Notes under the pieces: generated by a model
What the model was told of the DNA's origin: nothing
What the model saw: only the letters and a program-made list of their open reading frames with translations
The model's database searches: none
Source of the DNA: Phycisphaerae bacterium
GTDB taxonomy: Bacteria > Planctomycetota > Phycisphaerae > UBA1845 > JAFGLZ01
DNA length: 64,000 nucleotides
NCBI GenBank assembly: GCA_016927755.1
Contig: JAFGLZ010000108.1
Coordinates: 1 to 64,000 of the forward strand
Direction: 5' to 3'
Translations under genes and position numbers: made by a program
Part shown: positions 54,537-63,879 of the stretch, piece by piece
Position numbering within the stretch: the first letter of the stretch is position 1
Layout: each line of letters begins with the position of its first letter

Positions 54537-56243
54537 TTATGACGAGCTGCCAGCCTTTCGCGGTTCGCCTTGGCCCAAGCCGCTGCTCGTCCTCCGTGCC
54601 AGGTACGTCCCGACCGTCGCCGCGGTCACAGCCAACTGAATCGATCCGATGATCATGAACCACCGCACGATCGCCCCCTTGCCGAACCCGTAGCTGTGCA
54701 GGCCGATCCCCAGCACGTAATTCACGCCCAGGTACGTCATGACGATCAGCCAGAACGCCAGCGTGCTGAACAGGGCCGTCCCGAACGCGCGAATCCAACC
54801 GGTCGCCCGGGCGTGCAAGATCGCGACGTAGCCCAGCATCGCCACCAGCGACCAAACCTCCTTCGGATCCCACCCCCAATACCGCCCCCAAGAGGCCGAG
54901 CCCCACATCGACCCCGTGATGATCCCGATCGTCAGCAGAATCACGCCTATCTGGATGAACCGGTAGTGCAGGTGGTCGGTCGCCTTGATCAGGTCATCCC
55001 GACGCGGGGCCAACGCCGACATCACCAGCACCGCTAACCCGAAGCCCATCGCGATCGTCAACACCGAGTACGAAACCATAATCACCGGGACGTGAATGGC
55101 CATCCAAGCAGTGTCGAGCAGGACCGGCGCCACCGGGCGCAGGAAGGAATCGACAGGCAGCACGTCGGCTAGCATAAGCGAGATCGCCGTCATCAATGAG
55201 GCCACCAGCGTGACCAGCCGGTTGCGCACCACCACCAGGCAAATCAACGTTGCCAGGCAGAGCCCCCAACCCATGAAGATCAATGACTCGTACATGTTAG
55301 CGGCCGGAAAACGCTCGGCGAGTTGCCACCGCGCGACCAGGCCATAGGTCACGAGCGCGAAGGCGGCTGCGGCACCCACCCAGACGACGACGTCGAGGAC
55401 GCGCCGCCCAACCATGATTGCCAGTATTGCCACCCCCGCCGTCACTGCCGCAAGGATCCACGACCATCTGAACGGATCGAGCGAGTTGTATCGCAGCTCC
55501 AGGGCGATTCGCCGGGCGGACGGACGATGAGCCGCTTTGAGTCCGCTGAGGGCGTCAGCAAGACGCGTTGCGGCGCTCTCGACATCGACCCCCCGCCCCG
55601 ACAGGAACGCCGAGCGGACCCCCTTCCAGAACTCCCGCACCTTGTCGAGCTGCTCCTTGTCCTGGCCCGTTGCCCGAGCGATGGTCATCCATCGCCCCTT
55701 GGGGCTGGTTGGGTCGGGCACGGGACGGATCTCGTCGTCGCTCAGGATGCCGCGGAGGGTAGCCAGCGCCGAGGCGATATCCTCCACCTTGCCGTCCAGT
55801 GCGTCGAGCGCCGCTCCGCTTCGTCGCTTCCGCATCGCCTCGGCAAGGCAGCGGTTGAGCCCCTCATGCTCCTGCAGAAACGCCAGGCTGAATCGGTCTT
55901 GATCGGCGGGCAGATTGATGAGACGCCGAACCTCCGCGTTCCGAACGCGGATGAGCGGCTGATGCGCCGCCTCCTCGGGCCGGAACGTCCAGTCGAGCAG
56001 CACGAGCACCGGGTCGAGATCTTCCCACCGATCCGTCCCCGTGACCTGTTGAACCAGATCCCTGGCCAGTGTGTCCAGTGGGCACCATCGCCCCTCATGT
56101 TGCACGGGAATTGCTCGAAGCGTTTGAAGGGACTCCCGGCTGATTGCCGGCGGCAGGCCCCCCACGCCCCGCGTGGTCGGCTGGGAGGTCTGAAGAACGG
56201 CTGACAGCATCAGGAACGCACTAAGGCATCCATGCGACGGCAT
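54537..56243 (-). CDS. ccsA: Cytochrome c biogenesis protein CcsA with long N-terminal domain
   Basis: A 568-residue membrane protein. The first 250 residues form a mostly extracytoplasmic domain containing the segment WCPLDTLARDLVQQVTG. Multiple helices follow, with FPAANMYESLIF, the tryptophan-rich haem-handling WWD motif (WGSASWGRYWGWDPKEVWSL, 447-466) and likely haem-ligand His at 384 and 516. CcsA exports and presents haem for attachment to c-type cytochromes (System II). Its partner ResB/CcsB is not adjacent in this window and could lie elsewhere. N-terminal extensions of this sort occur in Planctomycetota and Bacteroidota. Confidence 0.88.
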   Translation of the reverse strand: MPSHGCLSAFLMLSAVLQTSQPTTRGVGGLPPAISRESLQTLRAIPVQHEGRWCPLDTLARDLVQQVTGTDRWEDLDPVLVLLDWTFRPEEAAHQPLIRVRNAEVRRLINLPADQDRFSLAFLQEHEGLNRCLAEAMRKRRSGAALDALDGKVEDIASALATLRGILSDDEIRPVPDPTSPKGRWMTIARATGQDKEQLDKVREFWKGVRSAFLSGRGVDVESAATRLADALSGLKAAHRPSARRIALELRYNSLDPFRWSWILAAVTAGVAILAIMVGRRVLDVVVWVGAAAAFALVTYGLVARWQLAERFPAANMYESLIFMGWGLCLATLICLVVVRNRLVTLVASLMTAISLMLADVLPVDSFLRPVAPVLLDTAWMAIHVPVIMVSYSVLTIAMGFGLAVLVMSALAPRRDDLIKATDHLHYRFIQIGVILLTIGIITGSMWGSASWGRYWGWDPKEVWSLVAMLGYVAILHARATGWIRAFGTALFSTLAFWLIVMTYLGVNYVLGIGLHSYGFGKGAIVRWFMIIGSIQLAVTAATVGTYLARRTSSGLGQGEPRKAGSSS

Positions 56244-56793
56244 GTGGGATCACCTCGATATAGCGGCTCAATGCTTTATGGTAGCCGCTTTCTCGGACCA
56301 CGGCGAGCCCCGAGAACGCCCCAACCACGCCGCCTGAGCGGAGCCAACACGCTTACGCCCTCAACCCTCCGCCCAGAGCAGAGCTGTCCATCCGAGAACG
56401 CCCTCGACGTACGACGGGACTACATGTGGCGCGCCCGAGATGACGCCATCCCTGCCAGTACCACTGAACACTCCGAGATCTTCGCGGCCAGATTTCCGAG
56501 CCCGCAACGCGCCGATTCGGCCCCTAGTCGGTGCTAACTTGCTGCTAAGTGTTCCGCATCGAAGGCGTTGTCCTCAGCCATTCATGGCCCGAAGCGAATT
56601 CCTCGCCAAAGCCCAGTCAGACAAAAGGCCCGGCGGGCCCCTGCCGATATAGGAGTTTATGCCCCATTCTCGGTTTGGCGACTATCTAGTCGCCAGACCT
56701 CGCATATGGAAGGCTTGGATGGGGCGATAGGTCAGGCGAGCGCTCGAGTCAGGCACCTCGCGTCTGGCAACGTCAGCAAGGGGAAAAACCGCA
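56244..56793. other. Intergenic region upstream of ccsA
   Basis: About 550 bases between ccsA (leftward) and a small rightward gene. Open frames present are short and lack family features. It should hold both promoters. No repeat, tRNA or strong hairpin was seen. Confidence 0.4.
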
Positions 56794-57051
56794 GTGAGCA
56801 CGAAGGCACCCCCCAGCGATCAGGAAACGGCCGTGGCGGCCATTCGCGATCTGTCCCGCGAGCGACTGATCCATGAGCTACTCAACTTCAGGGGCGCGCT
56901 TCGCCTCGACTTCACCGAGGATTTCCTCGCTCGCCTGAGCGACGAGAAGCTCCGGCACATCCTGCTGGCCGCTTGCATGTACGGCCGCCCTCACCGCGTC
57001 CCCGGCTCGGAAGGATCCCTGCAACCCACTGAATTCCCCGACGAAACCTGA
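56794..57051 (+). CDS. Small conserved-type hypothetical protein
   Basis: An 85-residue, probably cytoplasmic protein starting at GTG with AAGGGG 10 bases upstream. The helical core (AIRDLSRERLIHELL, RLDFTEDFLARL, KLRHILLAACMY) looks coding rather than random, and I recall similar short proteins in Planctomycetota without a known role. No metal or nucleotide motif is present. The next gene starts 78 bases later on the same strand. Confidence 0.5.
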   Translation: MSTKAPPSDQETAVAAIRDLSRERLIHELLNFRGALRLDFTEDFLARLSDEKLRHILLAACMYGRPHRVPGSEGSLQPTEFPDET

Positions 57052-57129
57052 ACCGGCCCCCGTTCCAGACGCCAGATCCCAACGCCCTTGACTTGAGCTA
57101 TCTGGGCAAGGCTCGCTAGAATCCGCCCC

Positions 57130-58050
57130 ATGCGCGGAAACCGTTATCTCGACTACACCGCCTACCTCGCCCTGCGCCTCTTCTACGCCATCGTTCACAT
57201 GTTCCCCATCGACATGAATCTGCGAACCGCCCGCCTGCTCGGCTACCTGTGGTACCGGCTCAGCCGCAGGCATCGAGAGCGGGCCCTGGGAAACCTGCGC
57301 CGTTCCATCGGCCAGGAAGCTTCAGAAGCCCAGCTCCAGGCCATGGCCCTGCGAAGCATGCAGCAGATGGCCATGATGGCCATGGAGGTCCTCTTCGAGC
57401 CGCGACTGATCAGCGAGTGGACCTGGCCGCGATATATACGCTTGCGAAACCTGAACGAAGCGCTTCGCGCACTGCTCCGGTACCGTGGATGCATCATGTT
57501 GACCGGCCACTACGGCAACTGGGAACTCGTCGGTTTCACGCTGGCCGCGCTGGGATTCGACATGGTGGCGGTGATGAGACCGCTCGACAATCCCTACCTC
57601 AACGACTGGCTCGTCAAGATCCGAGAGAATCGCGGCCTGCGTCTGCTATACAAGAAAGGCGTGGCGCGATCGGCCGACGAGGTCCTGGAATCCGGAGCCG
57701 CGCTGTGTTTCATCGCCGACCAGAATGCCGGACGGAAGGGCCTGTTCGTGGACTTTTTCGGCCGACCGGCATCGACCTACAAGAGCATCGGTCTGCTCGC
57801 CATGCGGCACCGAGTTCCCATCGTCATTGGATGCGCCCGTCGGCTCAGCGATCGGTTCCAGTACGAGATCGATGTCAACCGCGTCATCTATCCTGAGGAA
57901 TGGGCCCAGCATGACGATGAGCTGCGATGGATCACGCAGGAGTACACGCGAGCCATCGAGGAGTTCATCCGCGTCGATCCGGGCCAGTACCTGTGGGTCC
58001 ATCGCCGATGGAAGACCCGACCGAAGGGTGAAATGGCCGAGATCGCTTGA
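57130..58050 (+). CDS. Lipid A biosynthesis acyltransferase-type protein (LpxL/HtrB family)
   Basis: A 306-residue membrane-associated acyltransferase. It carries the catalytic HX4E motif (His127 YGNW Glu132), LRRSIG and AMRH regions, ADQNAGRKGLFVDFFGRPA (the conserved acyl-acceptor segment) and WVHRRWKTRP close to the end. These enzymes add a secondary fatty acid to lipid A or to related glycolipids. Presence supports a diderm envelope with LPS-like lipid. No strong Shine-Dalgarno precedes ATG 57130. Confidence 0.9.
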   Translation: MRGNRYLDYTAYLALRLFYAIVHMFPIDMNLRTARLLGYLWYRLSRRHRERALGNLRRSIGQEASEAQLQAMALRSMQQMAMMAMEVLFEPRLISEWTWPRYIRLRNLNEALRALLRYRGCIMLTGHYGNWELVGFTLAALGFDMVAVMRPLDNPYLNDWLVKIRENRGLRLLYKKGVARSADEVLESGAALCFIADQNAGRKGLFVDFFGRPASTYKSIGLLAMRHRVPIVIGCARRLSDRFQYEIDVNRVIYPEEWAQHDDELRWITQEYTRAIEEFIRVDPGQYLWVHRRWKTRPKGEMAEIA

Positions 58051-58138
58051 TGTTCCGCCATCGCGACCCTCAGATTCCTTGACCTGACCTCGACCGTGTC
58101 GTAGCCTCTGACCCAACTGGGGCCGAGTTGCCGTCGCC

Positions 58139-58795
58139 ATGACCGAACCTCACCAGCCAAACCCGATGACCTCTGAGAACGGGGTGTCCGCGCCGCAAGT
58201 CGAAAGCACGGCAACGGCGCAACCCGCCGATGGCACCGAGGCGGCGCCGGTCTTGACCGTCGAGTTGCCCCTCCGGCCGGCTTCGAACCCCCTGGGCCTC
58301 AGTCTCGGCGTGCAAATCGGCGCGCTAGTCGGCCTCACCCTGTTCGCCGGCATGTACAGCCTCTGCGCCGACGAGTTGCGGATCGCCGGGACGATCTTCC
58401 TGACCGGAGTGACGTTGGCGCTCGCCGGAGGCGCCGTCGTGGGCCTGACGTGTGACGCCTTTCACCTGGAGCATGCCCCAGAGGGCGCGGACTCGGAGAT
58501 CCCTCCCTCCCGATTCTGGGAGTCGATGTGGGAGGGTACGGCCGTCGGACTGGGCATCCTCCTCGGGGCCCTGCCCATATCCCTGGTGTGTTCCCTGTTC
58601 AGCCAGACGCCGCTCTTCCCCGAGATCATCTACTACACGGGAGGCGTCCTCCTGGCCGTCGTTGGCATCGCCAGGGCCCGTTCCTTCCATGCAGTCCCCG
58701 CGTCCGTCGCCTATGCCCTGATCCCAGGCCTGGCAAGCGTCGTAGTCGCCCACGTCATCGGGGATCTCCTCTACGAGCAGATGCAGTCTCTCTGA
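58139..58795 (+). CDS. Hypothetical polytopic membrane protein
   Basis: A 218-residue protein with a Pro/Thr-rich soluble start of about 55 residues and five likely helices (LGVQIGALVGLTLFAGMYSL, GTIFLTGVTLALAGGAVVGL, VGLGILLGALPISLVCSLF, IIYYTGGVLLAVVGI, VAYALIPGLASVVVAHVI). No family is recognised and no conserved charge pattern suggests a transporter. It is 88 bases after the acyltransferase gene on the same strand. Confidence 0.6.
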   Translation: MTEPHQPNPMTSENGVSAPQVESTATAQPADGTEAAPVLTVELPLRPASNPLGLSLGVQIGALVGLTLFAGMYSLCADELRIAGTIFLTGVTLALAGGAVVGLTCDAFHLEHAPEGADSEIPPSRFWESMWEGTAVGLGILLGALPISLVCSLFSQTPLFPEIIYYTGGVLLAVVGIARARSFHAVPASVAYALIPGLASVVVAHVIGDLLYEQMQSL

Positions 58796-59210
58796 CACCA
58801 CGCCGCCAACTCGTGCCCAGCAACTGCGCCGCCAGAACCTACGAACGCGTATGGATTCGGGGTGCGATCGGGTGTGAATTCCAACCCACAGGTAAGTTTC
58901 CTGCGATCCGCCTCCAAGCCCGAATCTACAACTGCCTTTGCCGGACAGGGTAATGGCATCAAGGCACCGCTGGCACGCCGTTTGTAGCCCTAACCTCTTG
59001 CCTAGAAACGCTTTATAAGTGATAGTGCTTAGGGGTTTCCGGCATGCCAGGGCCTTGTAGCGCCGATTGGCACGTCCGACTACATGACAACCCGTAGTCG
59101 GCTGGTTCACAGGGCGCACCAGTCAAGATGCTAGCGAGACAGCACTGTTACACGTATGTGGGGACGGTATCGGTCCAAGCGAGAGGTAATGAAAGGGAGG
59201 ACACTGTAGT
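58796..59210. other. Leader/intergenic region upstream of the glutamate synthase-like gene
   Basis: About 415 bases without a credible gene, of noticeably lower GC near 58990-59030. It includes weak promoter-like boxes (TTGCCT at 58998 with GATAGT 17 bases on), the perfect hairpin listed separately, and the Shine-Dalgarno AAGGGAGG ending 10 bases before ATG 59211. A regulatory leader is possible, but I could not match it to a known riboswitch. Confidence 0.45.
59076..59101 (+). promoter_or_regulatory. Perfect 8-bp hairpin in the leader of the glutamate synthase-like gene
   Basis: CCGACTAC pairs with GTAGTCGG around a 10-base loop, 110 bases before the start codon. No T tract follows, so it is not a simple terminator. 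It may be an RNA regulatory element or an operator for a dimeric protein. Confidence 0.4.
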
Positions 59211-60794
59211 ATGAATCTTCATCGACCCAACTCGAACGAGGCCTTGCAGAGCGCCAATCGTTCCAGGAATGTTGCGCCACAATCCGGGATCTGCACCCGA
59301 TGCATCGACGGCTGCCGCGGGAACTGCGATATGTTCCAGGCGACGTTCCGTGGCCGGGAACTCCTCTACCCGGGGCCGTTCGGAGAGATCACAGCCGGCG
59401 CCGACAAGGATTACCCCGTCGACTACTCCCACCTCAACATCATGGGCTACGCCCTGGGCGCTGCGGGAATCCAGCCCGACCCGGACCATGCTCGATTCCC
59501 GGCCGTCAACACCGAAACGCACTACGGCTTCCAGAATTCCGTCAAGATGAGAGTCCCCTTCTTCACCGGCGCGCTCGGCAGCACCGAAATCGCCCGGAGG
59601 AACTGGGAGCACTTCGCCGTCGGCGCCGCCATCAGCGGCATCAACCTGGTCTGCGGCGAGAACGTCTGCGGCATCGACCCCGAGCTGAAACTCGACAAGA
59701 AGGGCAAGATCGTGGAGTCCCCCGACATGCGTCGTCGCGTCGAGGCCTATCGCCGATACCACGACGGCTACGGCGACATTCTCGTCCAGATGAACGTCGA
59801 GGACACCCAGTTCGGCGTCGCGGAGTACGTCGTCGAGAAGCTCGGCGTCGAGTGCGTCGAGCTCAAGTGGGGCCAGGGCGCCAAGTGCATCGGCGGCGAG
59901 ATCAAGGTCGATTCCCTCGAGCGAGCGCAGGAGCTCAAGAAGCGCGGATACATCGTCACGCCCGACCCTGAGGATCCCGCCGAGATCGCCGCGTTCAAGG
60001 ACGGGGCCATCAAGCAGTTCGAGCGGCATTCGCGCCTCGGCTTCGTGGACGAAGAGGGCTTCGCCGCCGAGGTCCAGCGGCTGCGAAACCTCGGGGCCAA
60101 GCGCGTCACGCTCAAGACCGGCGCCTACCCGATGCGGGAACTCGCCATGGCTATCAAGTGGTCGTCGGACGCCAAGATCGACCTGCTGACCATCGACGGC
60201 GCGCCCGGCGGGACCGGCATGAGCCCGTGGCGGATGATGTGCGAGTGGGGCATCCCGTCCATCTACCTCCATTCGATGGCCCATGAGCTCTGCTCCATCC
60301 TGGCAGCCAAGGGCACCTGGGTGCCCGACATCGCCTTCGCCGGCGGGTTCTCCTCCGAGGACCATATCTTCAAGGCCATCGCCCTCGGGGCGCCCTACAC
60401 CAAGGCCGTCTGCATGGGGCGAGCACTGATGATCCCAGGTATGGTCGGCAAGAACATCGCCCGATGGCTCGAGGGCCAGGACGGGGGCCTGCCCAAGACC
60501 GTCTCCAAGTACGGCTCCACCAAGGAAGAGATCTTCGTCTGTTACGAAGAACTCAAGGCCAAGTACGGCAAGGACGCCGATAAGATGCCGCTCGGCGCGC
60601 TGGGCATCTACAGCGGTAGCGAGAAGCTCCGCGTCGGCCTCCAGCAGCTCATGGCCGGTGCTCGGAAGTTCCGCGTCGATCTCATCGCCCGAGATGACTT
60701 GGCCGCGCTCACCGAAGAGGCCGCCAAGGTCACCGGCATCCCCTACATCATGGATGCCTACCGAGAAGACGCAATGGCGATTATCAACTCCTGA
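59211..60794 (+). CDS. FMN-binding glutamate synthase-like protein
   Basis: A 527-residue protein of the GltB-type FMN/synthase domain family without the glutamine amidotransferase part. The beginning has four Cys in CTRCIDGCRGNC (28, 31, 35, 39), a possible iron-sulfur site. Synthase motifs follow: VRVPFFTGALGS-like TGALGS, VECVELKWGQGAKCIGGE, TIDGAPGGTGMSPWRM, DIAFAGGFSSEDHIFKAIALGA and MGRALMIPGM, which form the FMN-binding barrel. It resembles archaeal-type glutamate synthase large subunits, which use separate amidotransferase and electron-donor subunits; none is next to it. A strong terminator follows, so it is probably transcribed alone. Confidence 0.82.
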   Translation: MNLHRPNSNEALQSANRSRNVAPQSGICTRCIDGCRGNCDMFQATFRGRELLYPGPFGEITAGADKDYPVDYSHLNIMGYALGAAGIQPDPDHARFPAVNTETHYGFQNSVKMRVPFFTGALGSTEIARRNWEHFAVGAAISGINLVCGENVCGIDPELKLDKKGKIVESPDMRRRVEAYRRYHDGYGDILVQMNVEDTQFGVAEYVVEKLGVECVELKWGQGAKCIGGEIKVDSLERAQELKKRGYIVTPDPEDPAEIAAFKDGAIKQFERHSRLGFVDEEGFAAEVQRLRNLGAKRVTLKTGAYPMRELAMAIKWSSDAKIDLLTIDGAPGGTGMSPWRMMCEWGIPSIYLHSMAHELCSILAAKGTWVPDIAFAGGFSSEDHIFKAIALGAPYTKAVCMGRALMIPGMVGKNIARWLEGQDGGLPKTVSKYGSTKEEIFVCYEELKAKYGKDADKMPLGALGIYSGSEKLRVGLQQLMAGARKFRVDLIARDDLAALTEEAAKVTGIPYIMDAYREDAMAIINS

Positions 60795-60851
60795 TCGGCT
60801 GCCCCGCGCTTCTCGGCCGGGACCAGTCCAGAGGTCATGGAAGTCAGACAA

Positions 60852-60890
60852 CCCCCGCCCCTTGCTTCGAGGAGGGGCGGGGGTCTTTCG
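60852..60890 (+). terminator. Rho-independent terminator after the glutamate synthase-like gene
   Basis: An 11-bp perfect stem, ACCCCCGCCCC with GGGGCGGGGGT, around a 12-base loop, followed by CTTTCGT. It begins 58 bases after the stop codon at 60794. The stem is symmetric, so it may also act on the leftward M56-S8 transcript. Confidence 0.82.
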
Positions 60891-61038
60891 TGGTATCGGG
60901 GCACTGCTGCCCGGAAGATGGGACCGATGTCGGCTTCGTAACGCAGGCATCTTGGGCATTTTGCACGCATAGTGATTCCTGGCTGCGCACGATCGGCAAG
61001 TTACACGGGTCACACACCTCCTTGGTGTCCGGTGATCG

Positions 61039-63879
61039 TTAGGCTCCTGCCTTTGACTTCTTCACCATCTCGATGAAGCCGATCGGGTTCACAATCGGTC
61101 CCACGGGCGTTCTGGCAGCCGTCTGCTTCCACAGTTCGATGATCCTGCCCGGAGCGATGTCGGGGTCCACCTGGAAAGCCAGCGCAGCCAGACCGCCAAG
61201 GTACGGCGCGGCCCAACTCATGCCCGATTCGCGCCAGTAGGTGTAAACGTCCGGCCCAACGTGACTGGCCGTGGTTCGGTTCTCGGTCAGAACGAGCAGT
61301 TGGGCGTTCCCCGTGCCGTGCTTGGTGAGACAGTAACTCCTGGGGTCATCCGGATCGCGACCCTCGATCCGGCGAAGCAGGAAGTAGGGCATCGTCTCCC
61401 GGCCGCAGAGGACGACGAGGACGCCCTCGGCCTCCGCCCGCTTGACCGCCCGGGTCCACAGATCATAGTGGGGCCACTGTGGAAACTGCCCCTGCGAAAT
61501 GCTCACCACGCGAACCCGCTCGCCCGGCTCCGCCTTGCGGTTCTCGTCCAGAATCCGATTGAGTAGCGCGCTGTAAGGCGCGTTGTCCTGCCATTCCTTC
61601 GACCAGGGCGGCACGGCGAAATAGGTCAGCGAGGCCTGGGGCGCGACCCCACAGCGCTTTCCGACGGCAATACTGGCCACAGGCGCGCCATGCATCTGCG
61701 GCTGGAGGCCCTCGCAGTCGATGGCTTCATAATGTCCCAAGCGGCCTCTGTATTCCTGGTGCCCTTTCAGCAAGGGCTGGTCGATGATCGCGATCCTGAC
61801 GCCACGCCCGTCGATGCCTTGTGCGTGCAGCTTGCGAACCCCCAGGCCAGGGTTCTTGCCGTCCTCCAACAGACGCGCAGGATCGAATCCCTTCGGCAGT
61901 TTGTCGGCCGGCGGCCACGCTGTCCGGCTGTCGAACATCAGCCGGCTGAGCATTTCTCCCTCAGGTCGCAGGTCCAGCTTGACCAGCGAGGCGCCCGCAA
62001 GCCCAATGAACGGGTTGGAGAACTTGCCGAGATCCTCCTCGTTTCTCAGAACGACCGTTCTACCCCAGCCGATGTCGACGTTCTTCTCCTCAGCTCTAAG
62101 TGCCTGCAAGGCAAAGGGCGCCGAGGAGCCCTTGGCCTTGTGGAATACTGCCATCACTTCGGGATACTTGAGCACCAGAACGTTCCAGTCTCCATCAATC
62201 TTGGTTTGCCTCTCCTCGGGCTCCCCGAGCAGAGCAACGAGTTCCTCCGGCTCGGTCAGCATGAAGGAAATCTTGCCGGTCTTGGCCGCCTTGCGAGCGA
62301 TACCGACCGCACCCGCCTGACTGGTCGCGTTCGGCGCCTCGTTCCGGGAGAACGGGTCGCTGGATTGCTCGAACTTCCGCGATCCCCGCGGCAACTTCTT
62401 GAAGACATAGTACGATGGCTTGCGATGACGGACGATGTAGTCGCCGCACTTCCATTCGAAGAACATGTACGTCGCTCCGTCGATGTCCGTGATGTGGTAC
62501 TTGGATGCGGTCCTGGAGTTCTGGTTGAGGACCAATCCCTTGGTCCACGTTCCATTTCCCAGCATGTCTCCTTGCTCCAAGAAGACCATGCCCTTGAGGA
62601 ACTCGCCCTTCCACCGTCTGACCTTGGGATTAAAGTCATTGATGTTCCTTACGAAATCGACCGTCTCCCACTGACCGATCACCCGTGGATCGTCAACGAA
62701 GGGATAGTCGATCTTGTCGACGATCCGACCGCTTTCGTCGATCCTGCTGCCGGGGTCCAGCTTGACCTTCTCGTCCTGGCGCGATCCGGCACGGGCATCG
62801 GTCAACGCCACACAACCGGCAAGGACCAAGAGTGCCACACCGAACAACGTCCAGCCGCGTGAGCCCTTCTTGAAACGAACGATCATGGCCATTCTCCTTG
62901 CCAGTTGCGATTTGCCGGTGACAATGCCCACCATCACCGGCGCCGGTGTAGTCGCCGAGTATCTCTCCAGGAGACAGAGGATCGTCTCGGCATACTGCCG
63001 GGGTGGCATTTGCCCAAGTCGCGAGAGCGCCAAGGTATCACAGGCCATCTCGCGATCCGTGCGCATGCGGTGAAACGCCAGCCAGACTAGCGGGTTGAAC
63101 CAGTGGACGATCTGCAGCATCGACGCGACCAGGCCCACGGGGATGTCCCGACGCTTCAGGTGCGCCAACTCGTGCAGGAAGATGTGCCGCAACCGCTCGT
63201 GATCGAACGTCTCGACCATTCCTTCGGGGAGAAGCAGCCGCGGCCTGAAGAGGCCAAACAGCGAAGGACTCCTGACGTTCCTTGTCTGCACCAGCGTCGG
63301 GGATCGGGATAGTCCCATCTTCGCGGCGCAGTCGTCGAGCAGCGAACGGACAGATGCGTCGGTGACGGGCGACGCGTGCCGCACTTCCAGCCAGAAGCTC
63401 ACGGACCCCGCTATGGCAAGAACCGAAAGCGCGACGACGCCCGCCATCCAGACCGACGCCAGGGCCTCGCGTATGGTCACGTGCCTTGACGCCCTCGTTT
63501 GACTCGCAACGACGTCTTCAGCGGCCCTGGCGGTCTGAGTGTCCCACTCGGTCGGCGCCGGAGGCATCCATTCCACCGGCCAGTCGAGGGCCGTGTTTCC
63601 GGCAACGTCCGCCAGAACGCCGGGGCCGATGCCTTGCAGGACCTCTTCCTGAGAGGAAGGCGCCCAGTTGTACAGACTCAACGCGCTCTCGGGCGTCCAA
63701 GGCAGGAGCATGCGAGCTAAGACCAACAGCCACACCACATAGGCCCAGCCAGGCCGCATCCGGCGTCGAAGCATCAGTCGCAGCAACATGACCAACAAGA
63801 TGAGGACACTCGCCTGCACCGAAGAGCGGAGGAGCCAGTCGAACGCCGCGCCGGCCTGCACGAAGAAAGACGCGATCAT
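61039..63879 (-). CDS. BlaR1-type M56 metallopeptidase fused to an S8 subtilisin-like domain
   Basis: A 946-residue membrane protein. Residues 1-360 are an M56/BlaR1 sensor peptidase: helices near 22-37, 46-62, 145-165 and 343-358, zinc motif HELAH (236-240), then WFNPLVW and REMACD (Glu277). Residues about 390-495 hold a domain seen after M56 in Bacillus-type proteins (DYPFVDDPRVIGQWETVDF, WTWTKG-like GTWTKGLV, MFFEWKCGDYIV). Residues about 690-946 resemble a subtilase: Asp700 in IAIIDQPLL, His730 in QMHGAPVASIAVG, Ser888 in GMSWAAPYLGG. The usual penicillin-binding sensor is missing. ATG 63879 overlaps the BlaI stop by one base and has AAGGAGG upstream. Confidence 0.85.
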   Translation of the reverse strand: MIASFFVQAGAAFDWLLRSSVQASVLILLVMLLRLMLRRRMRPGWAYVVWLLVLARMLLPWTPESALSLYNWAPSSQEEVLQGIGPGVLADVAGNTALDWPVEWMPPAPTEWDTQTARAAEDVVASQTRASRHVTIREALASVWMAGVVALSVLAIAGSVSFWLEVRHASPVTDASVRSLLDDCAAKMGLSRSPTLVQTRNVRSPSLFGLFRPRLLLPEGMVETFDHERLRHIFLHELAHLKRRDIPVGLVASMLQIVHWFNPLVWLAFHRMRTDREMACDTLALSRLGQMPPRQYAETILCLLERYSATTPAPVMVGIVTGKSQLARRMAMIVRFKKGSRGWTLFGVALLVLAGCVALTDARAGSRQDEKVKLDPGSRIDESGRIVDKIDYPFVDDPRVIGQWETVDFVRNINDFNPKVRRWKGEFLKGMVFLEQGDMLGNGTWTKGLVLNQNSRTASKYHITDIDGATYMFFEWKCGDYIVRHRKPSYYVFKKLPRGSRKFEQSSDPFSRNEAPNATSQAGAVGIARKAAKTGKISFMLTEPEELVALLGEPEERQTKIDGDWNVLVLKYPEVMAVFHKAKGSSAPFALQALRAEEKNVDIGWGRTVVLRNEEDLGKFSNPFIGLAGASLVKLDLRPEGEMLSRLMFDSRTAWPPADKLPKGFDPARLLEDGKNPGLGVRKLHAQGIDGRGVRIAIIDQPLLKGHQEYRGRLGHYEAIDCEGLQPQMHGAPVASIAVGKRCGVAPQASLTYFAVPPWSKEWQDNAPYSALLNRILDENRKAEPGERVRVVSISQGQFPQWPHYDLWTRAVKRAEAEGVLVVLCGRETMPYFLLRRIEGRDPDDPRSYCLTKHGTGNAQLLVLTENRTTASHVGPDVYTYWRESGMSWAAPYLGGLAALAFQVDPDIAPGRIIELWKQTAARTPVGPIVNPIGFIEMVKKSKAGA

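Noticed and set aside
58796-59210. Glutamine (glnA-type) riboswitch ahead of the glutamate synthase-like gene
   Set aside because: The conserved core blocks I would expect are not found; only a plain hairpin is visible.
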